Below are positions 42,420 to 51,329 of a DNA stretch of 64,000 nucleotides, one piece after another; position 1 is the stretch's first letter, and each line of letters opens with the position of its first letter. The notes under the pieces were generated by a model that searched no databases, had not been told where the DNA came from, and worked only from the letters and a program-made list of their open reading frames with translations. Source of the DNA: Nonomuraea rubra (GTDB taxonomy: Bacteria > Actinomycetota > Actinomycetes > Streptosporangiales > Streptosporangiaceae); the NCBI RefSeq assembly GCF_014207985.1, contig NZ_JACHMI010000001.1, positions 2,029,001 to 2,093,000 on the forward strand, given 5' to 3'. Both the position numbers and the translations under genes were made by a program.

Positions 42420-43106
42420 TTACGGGGTCGGACGGTGGCCGGAGCTCAGGTGGCCGAGGATGAGGCGCGCCACTTCGCGCGGAGCCTCCAGGTGCATGTC
42501 GTGGCCGGTGGTCAGGTCGGCGAGGGAGAGCAGCGGAGTATGCGCGGCGGCTGTCTTGAGTTCGCGAGCAAAGCCGCGGACGTAGGCGTCGAAGGCCACC
42601 GAGACGGCCGGGGGCAACATCGCACTCAGGTCCGAGCCGCTGGAGGAGACGACGAGAAGGGGACAGCGGGCCGCCCGGTAGACGGCGATGAGGTCGAGCG
42701 CGTCCATCTGCGCGATGAAGTGGGTCATCTCCGGATCGCCCGCCGTCTGTTCGGCGAGGAACGCGCGCATCGTGTGCTCGGCGCCGACCGGGTCGACTCC
42801 GTCGAAGGGCCCCGTGGGATTGGTATGCCCGTCCAGATTGACCGCGAGCGGGCACTCGGGATGCTCTGAGGCCCACAGGGCGGCGACGATGCCGCCCAGC
42901 GAGTGCCCGGCCACTGCCGGATGCTCCATGCCGTGGTCGTTGATCGCCTGCTCCACGGACTCGACGGCTCCGGCCCAAGACCACGAGCCCAGATCCGGCA
43001 AGTCGACCGCCACCGTGCGTAACCCCGCTGCCTCCAGCAGCGGCGCAGCGAGCCGCCAGTCCGTGGACCTCCGCCCACCGCCGGGCAACAGAAGAATCTC
43101 CGTCAT
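42420..43106 (-). CDS. alpha/beta-hydrolase
   Basis: This 228-residue enzyme starts at the ATG at 43106. It has the oxyanion loop LLLPGGGRRSTDW, nucleophile elbow VAGHSLGGIVAAL (Ser near residue 80), an acid in a strand ending VVSSSGSDL and the final His in LTTGHDMHLEAP. The triad is therefore present in a compact fold without a large cap. The substrate is unknown. The DNA directly upstream is an IS21 remnant, so the gene's native promoter may have been replaced; the start sits about 20 bases from the remnant's recognisable sequence. Confidence 0.85.
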   Translation of the reverse strand: MTEILLLPGGGRRSTDWRLAAPLLEAAGLRTVAVDLPDLGSWSWAGAVESVEQAINDHGMEHPAVAGHSLGGIVAALWASEHPECPLAVNLDGHTNPTGPFDGVDPVGAEHTMRAFLAEQTAGDPEMTHFIAQMDALDLIAVYRAARCPLLVVSSSGSDLSAMLPPAVSVAFDAYVRGFARELKTAAAHTPLLSLADLTTGHDMHLEAPREVARLILGHLSSGHRPTP

Positions 43107-43109
43107 CGT

Positions 43110-43510
43110 GGCACTCTCCCGGCCCGGCGGCCGCCACTGCAACCCAATTCCGCCCCTCGGCTGCTGCAGGCCGATCAGGCGAGCGGGCACCGAGTAGCGG
43201 TTGGTGCGCACCGTGATCTGGCTGTCGCGGTCCACCCGCGGCGATGTCACCGAAGTCGACCTCTGCCTCGACACCCGGGCGATGCGACTGGGTGATGCAC
43301 GCCTCCACCGGACCGCGGGCCGCCTCGATCCGGATCTCCGGGCGGCGCTGTGCGACATAGGCGCGAACCATCTGACACGACACCTCCACCGCGTCGTGCT
43401 CGCTCAGCAGGCGGTCGAAGATCCGCTTGGTGGTGTGGCGTTGCTTGCGTGGCGCGTCCAGGGCGGATGGCCGCGTACAGCTCGATCTTCGACATGCGAG
43501 GCACGACGGC
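43110..43510 (-). pseudogene. istA: IS21-family IstA transposase, deleted and frameshifted
   Basis: Minus-strand frames contain MSKIELYAAIR at about 43495 (the IstA N-terminus), LDAPRKQRHTTKRIFDRLLS, VSCQMVRAYVAQRRPEIRIE and GVEAEVDFGDIA (first catalytic Asp region). They then jump to DRDSQITVRTNRYSVPARLI, which belongs to the C-terminal half. The intervening integrase core is deleted and several frames are used. No IstB gene follows. Confidence 0.75.
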
Positions 43511-44054
43511 TCCCTTACGGGCTGCAGCACCTCGATACTCTTACCGCAACCAATCGGACGCTGTCATTTCTCATCGACACACCCGAGCGCTCACGACCCC
43601 CGCTGTCACGGCTGACCTACAAACGCTGTCGCAACTCGCCTACAGAACCAGAGGTTGTTGCTGAACCCCGCAGCCGAGTGGACGATCTAGGTTCTCGGAA
43701 AGCGCGACCGCAGTCTCTAACCGCTGAAGGGGTAGGCGTGAGGCGCTTTGCGACCTCGCGCCATGCCGGTGGCGTGCCGCCCTCACGCGTGGCGACTGCC
43801 TCGGGTGATGGTGATCAGCACGAGAGAGCTCGAGACGACGCGCATCGATGACTGTGATGGGGACGGTCTGGCCCGCCGATGGGCGCACTTCCAACGACGA
43901 GATCGAGCGGCAGGCCACCGCCATGGCTACCGCGTCCGCCGAGCACGTCGGCGGGTTCGCCCGCGAGTCTGGCGAACAGAACTCGGGCCGACATGGTCGA
44001 ATCTGTCCCCCGCCCCTTCGTCTTCAGGATATGAGCCCTCATGAAGGAGTAGCC
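43511..44054. other. intergenic stretch without a supported gene
   Basis: Weak frames exist on both strands (for example SNDEIERQATAMATASAEHV near 43890), but none has a start signal, codon bias throughout or a recognisable family. GAAGGAG at 44043-44049 is the ribosome binding site for the next gene. Confidence 0.4.
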
Positions 44055-44528
44055 ATGTCCTCGGCAACCCTGCCGCCGGCACGTAACCTCCCCCAGCGAC
44101 GAGCCGACACCCTTGACCGTCTGAGCAGCGGATTCCAAATGTGGCTGGCCACCGGAAGCGACGGTCACGGGGCACATCTGATTCCAGTCGCCTACGTCTG
44201 GAACGGCTCGGCCTTGACTACCGCGACCTTCCGCCGCAGTCGCACGGTCTCGAACCTGCGGGCGAGGCCAACGGCGCGGCTGGCGATCGGGGACACCGCC
44301 GACGTCGTCCTGATCGATGCCTACACGATTCTGCTCGACGTACCCAACATCGACGTCGCCTCAGCCGAGGCGTACGCAGAGGTATCGACGGACCCACGCA
44401 ACGCCCCGGACATGTTCCTGTACATCCGCCTCGTCCCCAAGCGGATACTCGCGTGGAATTCTCTGGCAGAGTTCAGCGGCCGTACCCTCATGCTCAACGG
44501 CTCCTGGCTTGATGCCCCCGTTGACTGA
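44055..44528 (+). CDS. pyridoxamine-5'-phosphate-oxidase-like flavin/F420-binding protein
   Basis: This 157-residue split-barrel protein starts at the ATG at 44055, preceded by GAAGGAG. It has MWLATGSDGHGAHLIPVAYV then WNGSALTTATFRRSRTVSNL and RARPTARLAIGDTADVVLID. These beta strands form the FMN- or F420-binding pocket in PNPOx-like proteins. RIRLVPKRILAWNSLAEF-like text near the end (YIRLVPKRILAWNS) fits the family C-terminus. Such proteins are often F420-dependent reductases of unknown substrate. No neighbouring gene suggests the pathway. Confidence 0.82.
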   Translation: MSSATLPPARNLPQRRADTLDRLSSGFQMWLATGSDGHGAHLIPVAYVWNGSALTTATFRRSRTVSNLRARPTARLAIGDTADVVLIDAYTILLDVPNIDVASAEAYAEVSTDPRNAPDMFLYIRLVPKRILAWNSLAEFSGRTLMLNGSWLDAPVD

Positions 44529-44718
44529 AGCTTAGAGGTCGCCCCCGTAGGCCTGATCGTTTCCCGCTTGCCAACCATCGATACCCGGGGCCAGCTCGTG
44601 GACAAGTGGGCTGCATCCTTGCCTGTAGACGACCCTTCACATCTCGCCTGAGCGGTTGCCGGCGGTGCTCGCCGAGGCCCACCGGGCGCCGGCACCGCGA
44701 TCAGCTTCTGCTGCGGCC

Positions 44719-45717
44719 TCACGTCGCGACGAGCAGCGGCATCTGCCCGTTTGCGTCGTCCTTGCGGCGCAGGTGGTAGGAGACGGTGGCGGTGGCCAGC
44801 GCGGCGCCCCAGATCGGCCAGAAGCACTCCGGCAGCCAGGCACCCCATTCGGACACGGCGAACCGGCCTGCGATCGTCCACCGAATGTAGGTCAGCCCGG
44901 CCACAGTAACGATGATCGAGACGAATGCGGCCGGGATGACCGCCAGCAGGGGCGGTACCCGCCTGCCGCGCAGGCCGGGAATCCAGCGTGGAAAGATCTC
45001 CCCCCACCGCTGAGTCAGCCCAAGGGTGAGCACGCCGCCGAATGCGCCGAAGGTCGCCAGATAGGCGCCCGCCAGCCACAGGCCGTCCTCGCCTTCGGCC
45101 AGGAACTCCGGGCTCACGCCGAGCGGGATGCCCAGCGCCCACGCCCACCGGGTGGCGCAGTACACCAGAGGCACCACGACGGCCACGTACACGGCTGTGC
45201 GCCCCCGCTGCGGGGTGAACCAGCGCGTACGGACCTGACTACGGCCATACGCCAGCGCCGCGGCGCCCAGCAGCAGTCCGCCCAGCACGCAGACGAGCTG
45301 ATTCAGGACGGGCCATGGCCAGGCATCGGCGAAAGTGGCGCCCCCCAGGCTCCAGCCGAAGACCGGCGCCACCAGCAGCAGCGGCGTGTAGGCGACGCCC
45401 ATCATCAGCCGCGAGTCCGGAACAACCAGGACCAGGATGACGGCGATCGGCCAGGCCAGGAACAACGGAGTACGACGATCGCTCCTGCGGGTAAGTGCCA
45501 GCGCCGTCACTGCGGTGAGCAGGCTGAATGTGGCAATCCACCAGCCGAAGCGGGGCGTCGTCCCGGCCAGGACCGACAGCGCCCCGTCCGGGTCCGGGTC
45601 TGAAGCGCCCCAGGGGAAGCCGGGCAGCCCGAGCGCCCACGCTGAGCCGAGCACGCCATAGGCCAGCGCCCACAGCGCCGCCGCGTAGCCTCGCCAGGCA
45701 GAAGTGATGGGTTTCAT
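44719..45717 (-). CDS. polytopic membrane protein, RWGE-GRRVPP family, long form (module 3)
   Basis: This 332-residue protein starts at the ATG at 45717 and has about eight predicted helices. The C-terminal half matches the two shorter paralogues (6721-7257, 11473-12024). It carries the loop TQRWGEIFPRWIPGLRGRRV followed by PPLLAVIPAAFVSIIVTVAG, and CATRWAWALGIPLGV in place of the LWRLP motif. The N-terminal half adds about four helices with no clear family. It is divergent from the kinase-regulator pair at 45839-47514, with a large palindrome in between. Its function is unknown; the recurrent pairing suggests that it is regulated by, or signals to, the two-component system. Confidence 0.85.
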   Translation of the reverse strand: MKPITSAWRGYAAALWALAYGVLGSAWALGLPGFPWGASDPDPDGALSVLAGTTPRFGWWIATFSLLTAVTALALTRRSDRRTPLFLAWPIAVILVLVVPDSRLMMGVAYTPLLLVAPVFGWSLGGATFADAWPWPVLNQLVCVLGGLLLGAAALAYGRSQVRTRWFTPQRGRTAVYVAVVVPLVYCATRWAWALGIPLGVSPEFLAEGEDGLWLAGAYLATFGAFGGVLTLGLTQRWGEIFPRWIPGLRGRRVPPLLAVIPAAFVSIIVTVAGLTYIRWTIAGRFAVSEWGAWLPECFWPIWGAALATATVSYHLRRKDDANGQMPLLVAT

Positions 45718-45755
45718 GTGATCAGCGTCGCCGGGTGACAGCCCTGCGGACCAGA

Positions 45756-45799
45756 TGCCGTTCGGCACCTCCGGCCGCCGGCAAAGGTGCCGAACGGCA
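45756..45799. promoter_or_regulatory. 15-14-15 palindrome between membrane protein and kinase (module 3)
   Basis: TGCCGTTCGGCACCT (45756-45770) and AGGTGCCGAACGGCA (45785-45799) are exact inverted copies. Each arm also contains its own small palindrome, GCCG-TT-CGGC or GCCG-AA-CGGC, so the element could bind two regulator dimers. It lies 39-82 bases from the membrane-protein start and 40-83 from the kinase start. It is the most likely target of the module 3 response regulator, or alternatively a strong cruciform. Confidence 0.7.
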
Positions 45800-45838
45800 C
45801 CTGCGGCCGGATTTCAGTATGGACGTATCGTCGGTCCG

Positions 45839-46945
45839 GTGAGCTGGATGTGGATTGCCGTGTCGATATCGCTGCTGGTTCCCGTAGCAGTGGCGGCCGC
45901 GGTGCTGTCGCGGCCGTCGTTGGGGTCGCGTCTGCCTGCGCTGACGTGTGTGGCCGCGGCCGGGTCGCTGGCCGTCACGCTGGCTCACGTCATCAGCCCT
46001 GCACAGCCCGAGCCGGGCGCCGCCGCACTGGGGATGATCGAGAGCCTGGCGCTCATGGCGCTGGTCGGCCTGGTCATCCGGTACGCGCCGGCACGGCGGG
46101 CGACTGTGGCCGCGTCTGCGGCAGGCATGGCCGCGGCCACGTGGCTGCTGCGTTTCTTCGCTCCTGCCTCGCCGCTGGAAGGGCTGGGCGCGTGCGTGTT
46201 CTGGGGGTTGGGTGCGCTCCTGGCCGCCGTTGTGGGAGGTTACCTGCGTTTTCTCGATGTACGGCAGACCCGCGCCGTGGCCGACACCCGCACCGCGTTG
46301 CGGCTGCAGCTGGCCAGAGACCTACACGACTTCGTCGCCCATGACATCAGCGAAATGGTGGCGCACGCCCAAGCCGGCAAGGTCGCGGGCGACCCGGTGC
46401 AGGCGCTCGAACGCGTCGAAGCGGCAGGCCAGCGCGCCATGTCGATGCTGGACCGCACCCTGGACATGCTCCACCACAACCGGCTCCCCAACTCTACCGG
46501 TGACCTCAGCGGCATACGCGAGGCGGCCGAACGCTTCTCCGCCGCTGGTCCCGCGCCGGTCCACCTGCGCATGGACCCGGAGGTGACGGTCCCGGCGGAG
46601 ACCGCGGCCCTGGCCTACCGGATCGTGATCGAAGGACTCACCAACGTCCGGCGGCACGCGCCGCAGGCCAGCCGCGTCGACCTGAGCATCTGCGCTGGGG
46701 CCGGCCTCCTGGAGATCACGATGACCAACGATGGCGTGAGACGAGCGCGAAGCGGCCGACGCGGCGGGTCCGGCCTGCCAGGCCTGACCGCCCTCGTGGA
46801 GGAACAGGGCGGCGAACTGGTGACGCAGGCCGTATCGGATGGGTGGTCGATGACCGCGCACCTGCCGCTGGCACAATCGCCGGAGTGTCCACCCGCATCC
46901 TCATCGCCGACGACCAGGAAGGCATCCGAAGCGCCTTCCGCATGA
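45839..46945 (+). CDS. NarL-family sensor histidine kinase (module 3)
   Basis: This 368-residue kinase starts at the GTG at 45839. About five membrane helices (1-150) contain no large external domain. The H box is LARDLHDFVAHDISEM, almost identical to module 1. The HATPase N box is VIEGLTNVRRHAPQ and the G box GGSGLPGLTALVEEQGG. The frame continues past the usual end into AQSPECPPASSSPTT, overlapping the response-regulator gene by 61 bases. It forms an operon with that regulator. Confidence 0.9.
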   Translation: MSWMWIAVSISLLVPVAVAAAVLSRPSLGSRLPALTCVAAAGSLAVTLAHVISPAQPEPGAAALGMIESLALMALVGLVIRYAPARRATVAASAAGMAAATWLLRFFAPASPLEGLGACVFWGLGALLAAVVGGYLRFLDVRQTRAVADTRTALRLQLARDLHDFVAHDISEMVAHAQAGKVAGDPVQALERVEAAGQRAMSMLDRTLDMLHHNRLPNSTGDLSGIREAAERFSAAGPAPVHLRMDPEVTVPAETAALAYRIVIEGLTNVRRHAPQASRVDLSICAGAGLLEITMTNDGVRRARSGRRGGSGLPGLTALVEEQGGELVTQAVSDGWSMTAHLPLAQSPECPPASSSPTTRKASEAPSA

Positions 46946-47514
46946 TCCTCGACGCCCAGCCCGACATGACGGTCGTGGCCGAGGCCGCCGACGGCCGCAC
47001 CGCGATCGACACCGCCAAGGCGATCAAACCCGACGTCGTGCTCGCCGACATCCGGATGCCCGGAGCCGACGGCATCGAGGTGGCCCGTGCCCTGGCCGAC
47101 ACCGACATCCACGTGGTGATCGTCACCACCTTCCATCTCGACGAGTACGTCCACGCGGCACTGCGGCACGGCGCCGCCGGGTTCATCCTCAAACGCTCCG
47201 GCCCCACTCTGCTCATCGAGGCCATCAGGGCCGCGATGAACGGCGATATGCTCATCAGCCCGCAGCTAACCGTCCGGCTGCTACGCCAACAGGGCCTGCC
47301 GCACGAGACACCGACCGTCGTCCTCACCGAGCGGGAAGACGACATCGTGGCACTGCTCGCGCACGGCAGGACCAACGCCGAGATCGCCGCGGAACTCTTC
47401 ATCTCTCCGGGCACGGTCAAGAACCACATCGCGGCCATCCAGCGCAAGACCGGCGCCAGAAACCGCGTCGCCATCGCGGCCTGGGCATGGGCAACCGGCA
47501 GAGCCGAGCCCTGA
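46885..47514 (+). CDS. NarL/FixJ-type response regulator (module 3)
   Basis: This 209-residue protein starts at the GTG at 46885 inside the kinase gene. The receiver has Asp9-Asp10, phospho-acceptor Asp55 (VVLADIRMPGADG) and the VIVTTFHLDEYVHAALRHGA region seen in module 1. The C-terminal LuxR helix-turn-helix is LTEREDDIVALLAHGRTN to VKNHIAAIQRKTGARNR. It probably binds the palindrome at 45756-45799 and controls the divergent membrane protein. It converges with the TetR gene at 47566. Confidence 0.92.
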   Translation: MSTRILIADDQEGIRSAFRMILDAQPDMTVVAEAADGRTAIDTAKAIKPDVVLADIRMPGADGIEVARALADTDIHVVIVTTFHLDEYVHAALRHGAAGFILKRSGPTLLIEAIRAAMNGDMLISPQLTVRLLRQQGLPHETPTVVLTEREDDIVALLAHGRTNAEIAAELFISPGTVKNHIAAIQRKTGARNRVAIAAWAWATGRAEP

Positions 47515-47565
47515 TCGCGTACACCGGCCTTGGCTGGAGATGGCACAGCACGGTTCCTCATGCCC

Positions 47566-48177
47566 CTACGCGTAACCCAGCAGCGGAAGGAAGACCTCGT
47601 CGGTGACGGCGGCCAGGTCGGCATCGGATGGCAAGATCCCGAAGACCACGAAGTCGTCCCGCAGCAGGCTGATCGGCAGGGTGATCACCCGCAGCGGCCA
47701 GGGGCCGGGCGGGATCTGACCGCGCTCGGCCGCGCGCTTCAGCACCGTGGACATGGCGTCGGACAGGGCAGAGTTGGCGATGAGGTCCCGCAATCGCTGT
47801 GCCAGCCGCGGGTCGTGAACCGTGTCCGCGATCAGCCCGGACACCGTGTCGCGGCGGGTGTCGCCGAGGTTCGTCTGTGCCTGACGCAGGAGGTGCAGCA
47901 CGTCGTCGCGCAGATCACCGGTGTCGGGGACCGGCACGTTGGCGAACCGGCTCCGCAGCGTGTCCAGCACGAGCTCCGGCAGGCTGCTCCAGCGGCGGTA
48001 CAACACGGCCTTGCTGGTACCGGCTCGGTTTGCGATACCGCTCATGGTGGACTTCGCGTAACCCAGCTCGGCCAGTTCCTCGCGAGCCGCGTCCAGAATG
48101 GCGTCTTCGAGCGCGGCTCCCCGGCGGCGCGACATGGTCTCGCCTGCAGATGGGCCCGTACTCGGCGTGTTCGGCAT
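47566..48177 (-). CDS. TetR-family regulator of the P450-ferredoxin operon
   Basis: This 203-residue protein starts at the ATG at 48177. Its helix-turn-helix is AREELAELGYAKSTMSGIAN then AGTSKAVLYRRWSSLPELVL, followed by a helical TetR_C-type domain (DDVLHLLRQAQTNLGDTRRD). A perfect 10-3-10 palindrome (48229-48251) lies between this gene and the divergent P450 gene. It probably represses both itself and the P450-ferredoxin operon until an inducer, possibly the P450 substrate, is present. Confidence 0.88.
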   Translation of the reverse strand: MPNTPSTGPSAGETMSRRRGAALEDAILDAAREELAELGYAKSTMSGIANRAGTSKAVLYRRWSSLPELVLDTLRSRFANVPVPDTGDLRDDVLHLLRQAQTNLGDTRRDTVSGLIADTVHDPRLAQRLRDLIANSALSDAMSTVLKRAAERGQIPPGPWPLRVITLPISLLRDDFVVFGILPSDADLAAVTDEVFLPLLGYA

Positions 48178-48228
48178 CACAACTCCCAAGAAACCTTGCG
48201 TTCCCTGATCGCCGAGCTTAGCCTGAGC

Positions 48229-48251
48229 ATAAGGAACTAAGAGTTCCTTAT
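48229..48251. promoter_or_regulatory. 10-3-10 palindromic operator between TetR and P450
   Basis: ATAAGGAACT (48229-48238) and AGTTCCTTAT (48242-48251) form a perfect inverted repeat with a 3-base spacer, 16 bases from the P450 ATG and 52 from the TetR ATG. This is a typical TetR operator placement for controlling both directions. Confidence 0.85.
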
Positions 48252-48266
48252 TTCGAGAGGTGACAC

Positions 48267-49472
48267 ATGACGAACGCCGCCACCCAGACTCCACCGGCAT
48301 TCCCGATGCCCCGCTCCTGCCCATTCGGTCCGCCGCCGCAGTACGCGCAAGCCAGACGGGAGGCGCCGATTTCGCGGGTGACCCTGCAAGACGGCAAGCA
48401 AGCGTGGCTGATCACCGGGCACGCCTTCGCGCGACAATTCCTGTCCAGTGACAAGATCAGCTCGAACCGCGCGAACCCCGGTTTTCCTCAGCTGATTCCC
48501 GGGGTGGCCTCGGTGCCGCTGAAGGGCACGATCGTTGCCATGGACCCGCCGGAGCATTCCCAGCACCGGCGCATGATCACCAATGAGTTCACCGTCAAGC
48601 GAGTCAAGCAGATGCGGCCCGAGATCCAGCGGATCACCGACCGATCCATCGACGAGATGTTGGCAGGACCGCGGCCGGCCGACCTGGTGGAGGCCTTGTC
48701 GCTGCCGGTACCGTCGCTGGTGATCTGCGAGCTGCTGGGAGTGCCCTACGCCGATCGCGGCCGATTCCAGGGCAGAACCAAGATCATTCTCAGTCGCAAC
48801 TCGACAAGCGAACAGCGACGTGACACCGCATTGTGGTTGCGCCAGTACATCAACGGCCTGGTCGTGGGCAAGGAGACCGAGCCGGGCGAGGACCTGCTGA
48901 GCCGGCTGATCGACAAGTACCGCGACATCGACGCCTATGACCGCGAGACCCTGACCGGGATCGGGCTGCTGCTGCTGGTCGGCGGTCACGAGACCACCGC
49001 CAACATGATCTCGCTGAGCGTGGCCTCGCTTCTGGACGATCCGGAACTGCTGGCCGGGTTGCGGGAGCGGCCCGAGCGGACGCCGCAGCTGGTCGAAGAG
49101 CTGTTGCGCTTTCACTCCATCGTCGACAACGCCACTTCCCGGGTGGTCGTCGAGGATTTCGAACTGGACGGCGTCACCTTCCGCGCCGGCGACGGCGTCA
49201 TCGTGGCGGCCGCGGCCGCCAACCACGACCCGGACGTGTTCACGCGGCCGGATCAGATCGACGTCGATCGCGGTGCACGGCACCACCTTGCCTTCGGTTT
49301 CGGGATCCACCAGTGCCTCGGACAGAACCTGGCCCGGCTGGAGCTGGAGGTCGTGCTGAACACGCTGTTCGCACGGATCCCGAACCTGGCACTGGCGGAC
49401 CCGGTAGAGCGCCTGCCGTTCAAGAGCGACGCACTCGTCTACGGCGTCCACCGGCTGCCGGCGACCTGGTAA
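48267..49472 (+). CDS. cytochrome P450, bacterial class I (CYP105-like)
   Basis: This 401-residue protein starts at the ATG at 48267. The I helix is LLLVGGHETTANMI (about residue 238), the K-helix ExxR motif is Glu278 to Arg281 (VEELLRF) and the heme loop FGFGIHQCLGQNLARLE has the thiolate Cys350. MDPPEHSQHRRMITNEFTVK in the C-helix region is typical of actinomycete P450s. It uses electrons from a ferredoxin, and the gene immediately downstream encodes a [3Fe-4S] ferredoxin. The dedicated reductase that would normally follow is broken, so a reductase from elsewhere must serve. It is controlled by the divergent TetR protein. Confidence 0.95.
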   Translation: MTNAATQTPPAFPMPRSCPFGPPPQYAQARREAPISRVTLQDGKQAWLITGHAFARQFLSSDKISSNRANPGFPQLIPGVASVPLKGTIVAMDPPEHSQHRRMITNEFTVKRVKQMRPEIQRITDRSIDEMLAGPRPADLVEALSLPVPSLVICELLGVPYADRGRFQGRTKIILSRNSTSEQRRDTALWLRQYINGLVVGKETEPGEDLLSRLIDKYRDIDAYDRETLTGIGLLLLVGGHETTANMISLSVASLLDDPELLAGLRERPERTPQLVEELLRFHSIVDNATSRVVVEDFELDGVTFRAGDGVIVAAAAANHDPDVFTRPDQIDVDRGARHHLAFGFGIHQCLGQNLARLELEVVLNTLFARIPNLALADPVERLPFKSDALVYGVHRLPATW

Positions 49473-49489
49473 CCGAAAGAGACGCCTTC

Positions 49490-49690
49490 ATGAAGATCAC
49501 ATTGGACGAGGAAAAATGCTGCGGTTCAGGCCAATGTGTGCTTACCGCCCCTGAGCTCTTCGACCAGCGAGAGGAGGACGGGATCGCGATTCTGCTTCAT
49601 CCATGCGCGGATTCGGAGCAATACGAATCCGTTCATGAAGCAGCCATGGTGTGTCCAGGACAGGCGATCTCGATCGAGGGATCACCATAG
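49490..49690 (+). CDS. [3Fe-4S] ferredoxin, P450 redox partner
   Basis: This 66-residue protein starts at the ATG at 49490, with GAAAGAGACG upstream. Cys10, Cys16 and Cys55 (KCCGSGQC and MVCPGQAI) are the three cluster ligands of actinobacterial [3Fe-4S] ferredoxins, with Gly12 at the position of the missing fourth ligand. Cys11 and Cys39 are extra. It is 17 bases behind the P450 gene and surely serves as its electron donor. Confidence 0.93.
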   Translation: MKITLDEEKCCGSGQCVLTAPELFDQREEDGIAILLHPCADSEQYESVHEAAMVCPGQAISIEGSP

Positions 49691-49803
49691 TGGACAAAGA
49701 TTGTCATCGTGGGCGCGTCCGCGGCGGGCATCGGTGCCGCGGACTCCCTGCGACAACGCGGCTTCACCGGCAGGGTGCATACCTCTGACCAGCCCATCCG
49801 GTA
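49691..49803 (+). pseudogene. ferredoxin reductase N-terminal stub
   Basis: Directly after the ferredoxin the frame reads TKIVIVGASAAGIGAADSLR then QRGFTGRVHTSDQPIR and stops at 49803. This is the FAD-binding Rossmann motif (GxSxAG) of the NAD(P)H-ferredoxin reductases that normally follow P450-ferredoxin pairs. The remaining ~360 residues are missing; the next recognisable sequence is from an unrelated antiporter. The break appears to be a deletion junction. Confidence 0.75.
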
Positions 49804-49959
49804 GTGCTGGACCGACCCGACTTTGTCGAGGCTGCTCCCGCCCTCCCCGGTGATCCCCGGATCAGGCTGCCTCCTCCTTCACCCCACCGCTACGACGGCC
49901 GGGCGACGGTGGCCTTCCACCTCCATGCGGACAAACAGTGCTTTCCGTGGCGCACTGAC

Positions 49960-50160
49960 AGCTTCCTTGAGGCAGGCCGATCCGGGACGGGGGCCGGCCT
50001 GGTCAACATGGTCGGGCTGGCCGTTCTGTCCGGGATCGGCTGCACCGTCTCGCTGCTCATCGGCGAGCTGGCGATCGGCATGGGGGAGGGCGTCGCGCCC
50101 GTCAAGATCGCGGTCCTGGCCGGGATCATGGCCCCGGCGCGCCCGCACCGGACCTCTCGC
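49960..50160 (+). pseudogene. nhaA: NhaA Na+/H+ antiporter C-terminal remnant
   Basis: The frame reads MVGLAVLSGIGCTVSLLIGE then LAIGMGEGVAPVKIAVLAGI. This corresponds to the last two conserved helices of NhaA (V-G-L-A-V-L-A-G-I-G-F-T-V-S-L-L-I-x-E-L-A-F), with Cys for Phe. Nothing else of NhaA is present upstream, where the reductase stub ends. Confidence 0.72.
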
Positions 50161-50202
50161 GCCGGCCACGGCGGGCACGGCGGCGCAGGAAGGCCATGGA
50201 CG

Positions 50203-51036
50203 TCAGGCGCCAAGCGGGCCGTGCGCCTGGGCCGACAGGTCCTGCCAGTCGGCCCAGGTCTTGAGCCGGTCCGCGTACGCCTGCTGGATCATGGGGTAGA
50301 AGCCATGACCGAACAGCACGCGCAGGGGCGCGTCGTCGGTGTCTGCGAGGGTGAGCAGCGCCTGGGCGGCGGCGGCCGGGTCGCCCGTCGGTTGCTGCGC
50401 GGTGGCCCCGAGACGCTGGCGCAGCTCGTCGTAGGCCGGGTTCGTCCGCGCCATGTGGCCGTAGTCGAGAGGGTTGTTGGCATCCCGGGTGGCGAAGGCG
50501 TCCGGCTCGATGATGGTCACCTTGACGCCGAACGCGGCGACCTCTCCGGCGAGGGCCTCGTTGAGGCCTTCCAGGGCCCATTTGGAGGCGTGGTAGGCGC
50601 CGACGAGCGGCATGGCGACGATCCCGGCCACCGAGGAGAGCTGGATGATGTGCCCGGAGCGCTGCTCGCGCAGGTGCGGCAGGGCGGCCTGGATCACCCA
50701 CACCGCGCCGAACAGGTTGGTCTCCATCTGGTCGCGCAGTTCCTGCTCGCTCAGCTCCTCGATCGCGCCGATCTGGGTGAAGCCGGCGTTGTTCACGATG
50801 ACGTCCAGGCGGCCGAAGTGCTCCTTGGCCTGCTTCACGGTGCCGAAGACGGCCGGCTTGTCGGTCACGTCCAGCTCTAGCGGCAGCACCGCGTCGCCGT
50901 AGGCGGTGACCAGGTCGTCCAGGCTCGCCGTGGTGCGGGCGGTCGCGGCGACCCGGTCGCCCCGGGACAGGGCCGCCTCGACGAAGTTACGGCCGAGCCC
51001 GCGCGAGGAGCCGGTGATGAACCAGACCTTGCTCAT
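50203..51036 (-). CDS. short-chain dehydrogenase/reductase
   Basis: This 277-residue classical SDR starts at the ATG at 51036, with AAGGACATC upstream. The nucleotide-binding motif is FITGSSRGLGR (TGxxxGxG), followed by the strand motif NNAG (IVNNAGFTQIGA), catalytic Ser in IIQLSSVAGIVA, and the Tyr-x-x-x-Lys pair in GAYHASKWALEG. The Arg at the end of TGSSRG suggests NADPH preference. Substrate is unknown. It is monocistronic and transcribed toward the NhaA remnant. Confidence 0.9.
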   Translation of the reverse strand: MSKVWFITGSSRGLGRNFVEAALSRGDRVAATARTTASLDDLVTAYGDAVLPLELDVTDKPAVFGTVKQAKEHFGRLDVIVNNAGFTQIGAIEELSEQELRDQMETNLFGAVWVIQAALPHLREQRSGHIIQLSSVAGIVAMPLVGAYHASKWALEGLNEALAGEVAAFGVKVTIIEPDAFATRDANNPLDYGHMARTNPAYDELRQRLGATAQQPTGDPAAAAQALLTLADTDDAPLRVLFGHGFYPMIQQAYADRLKTWADWQDLSAQAHGPLGA

Positions 51037-51329
51037 GATGTCCTTCCGTTCCCGCCCGGGCCGCGGTAGTCGTGCGGCGGTCACCGCGCGCGAGGCCGGG
51101 GCGATCACTCATGGAGATCTGTGCCGCGCGGAACGTTCGCGCGGCGTCCTGACCGAACATGAGGCGCCGGCGACCCCCTTCCCCGTGACAGCGCCGCCGT
51201 GTGACATGCGCCACGATCACCGGATGTCACACGGCGGTGAGGCGCGGCGGCTTGTGGGTGAAGGCCGAGATCCAGAGCGGACAGGCAGGGGCTCAGGTGG
51301 GTCACAGCAGCTCAACCAGATGTCCACTG

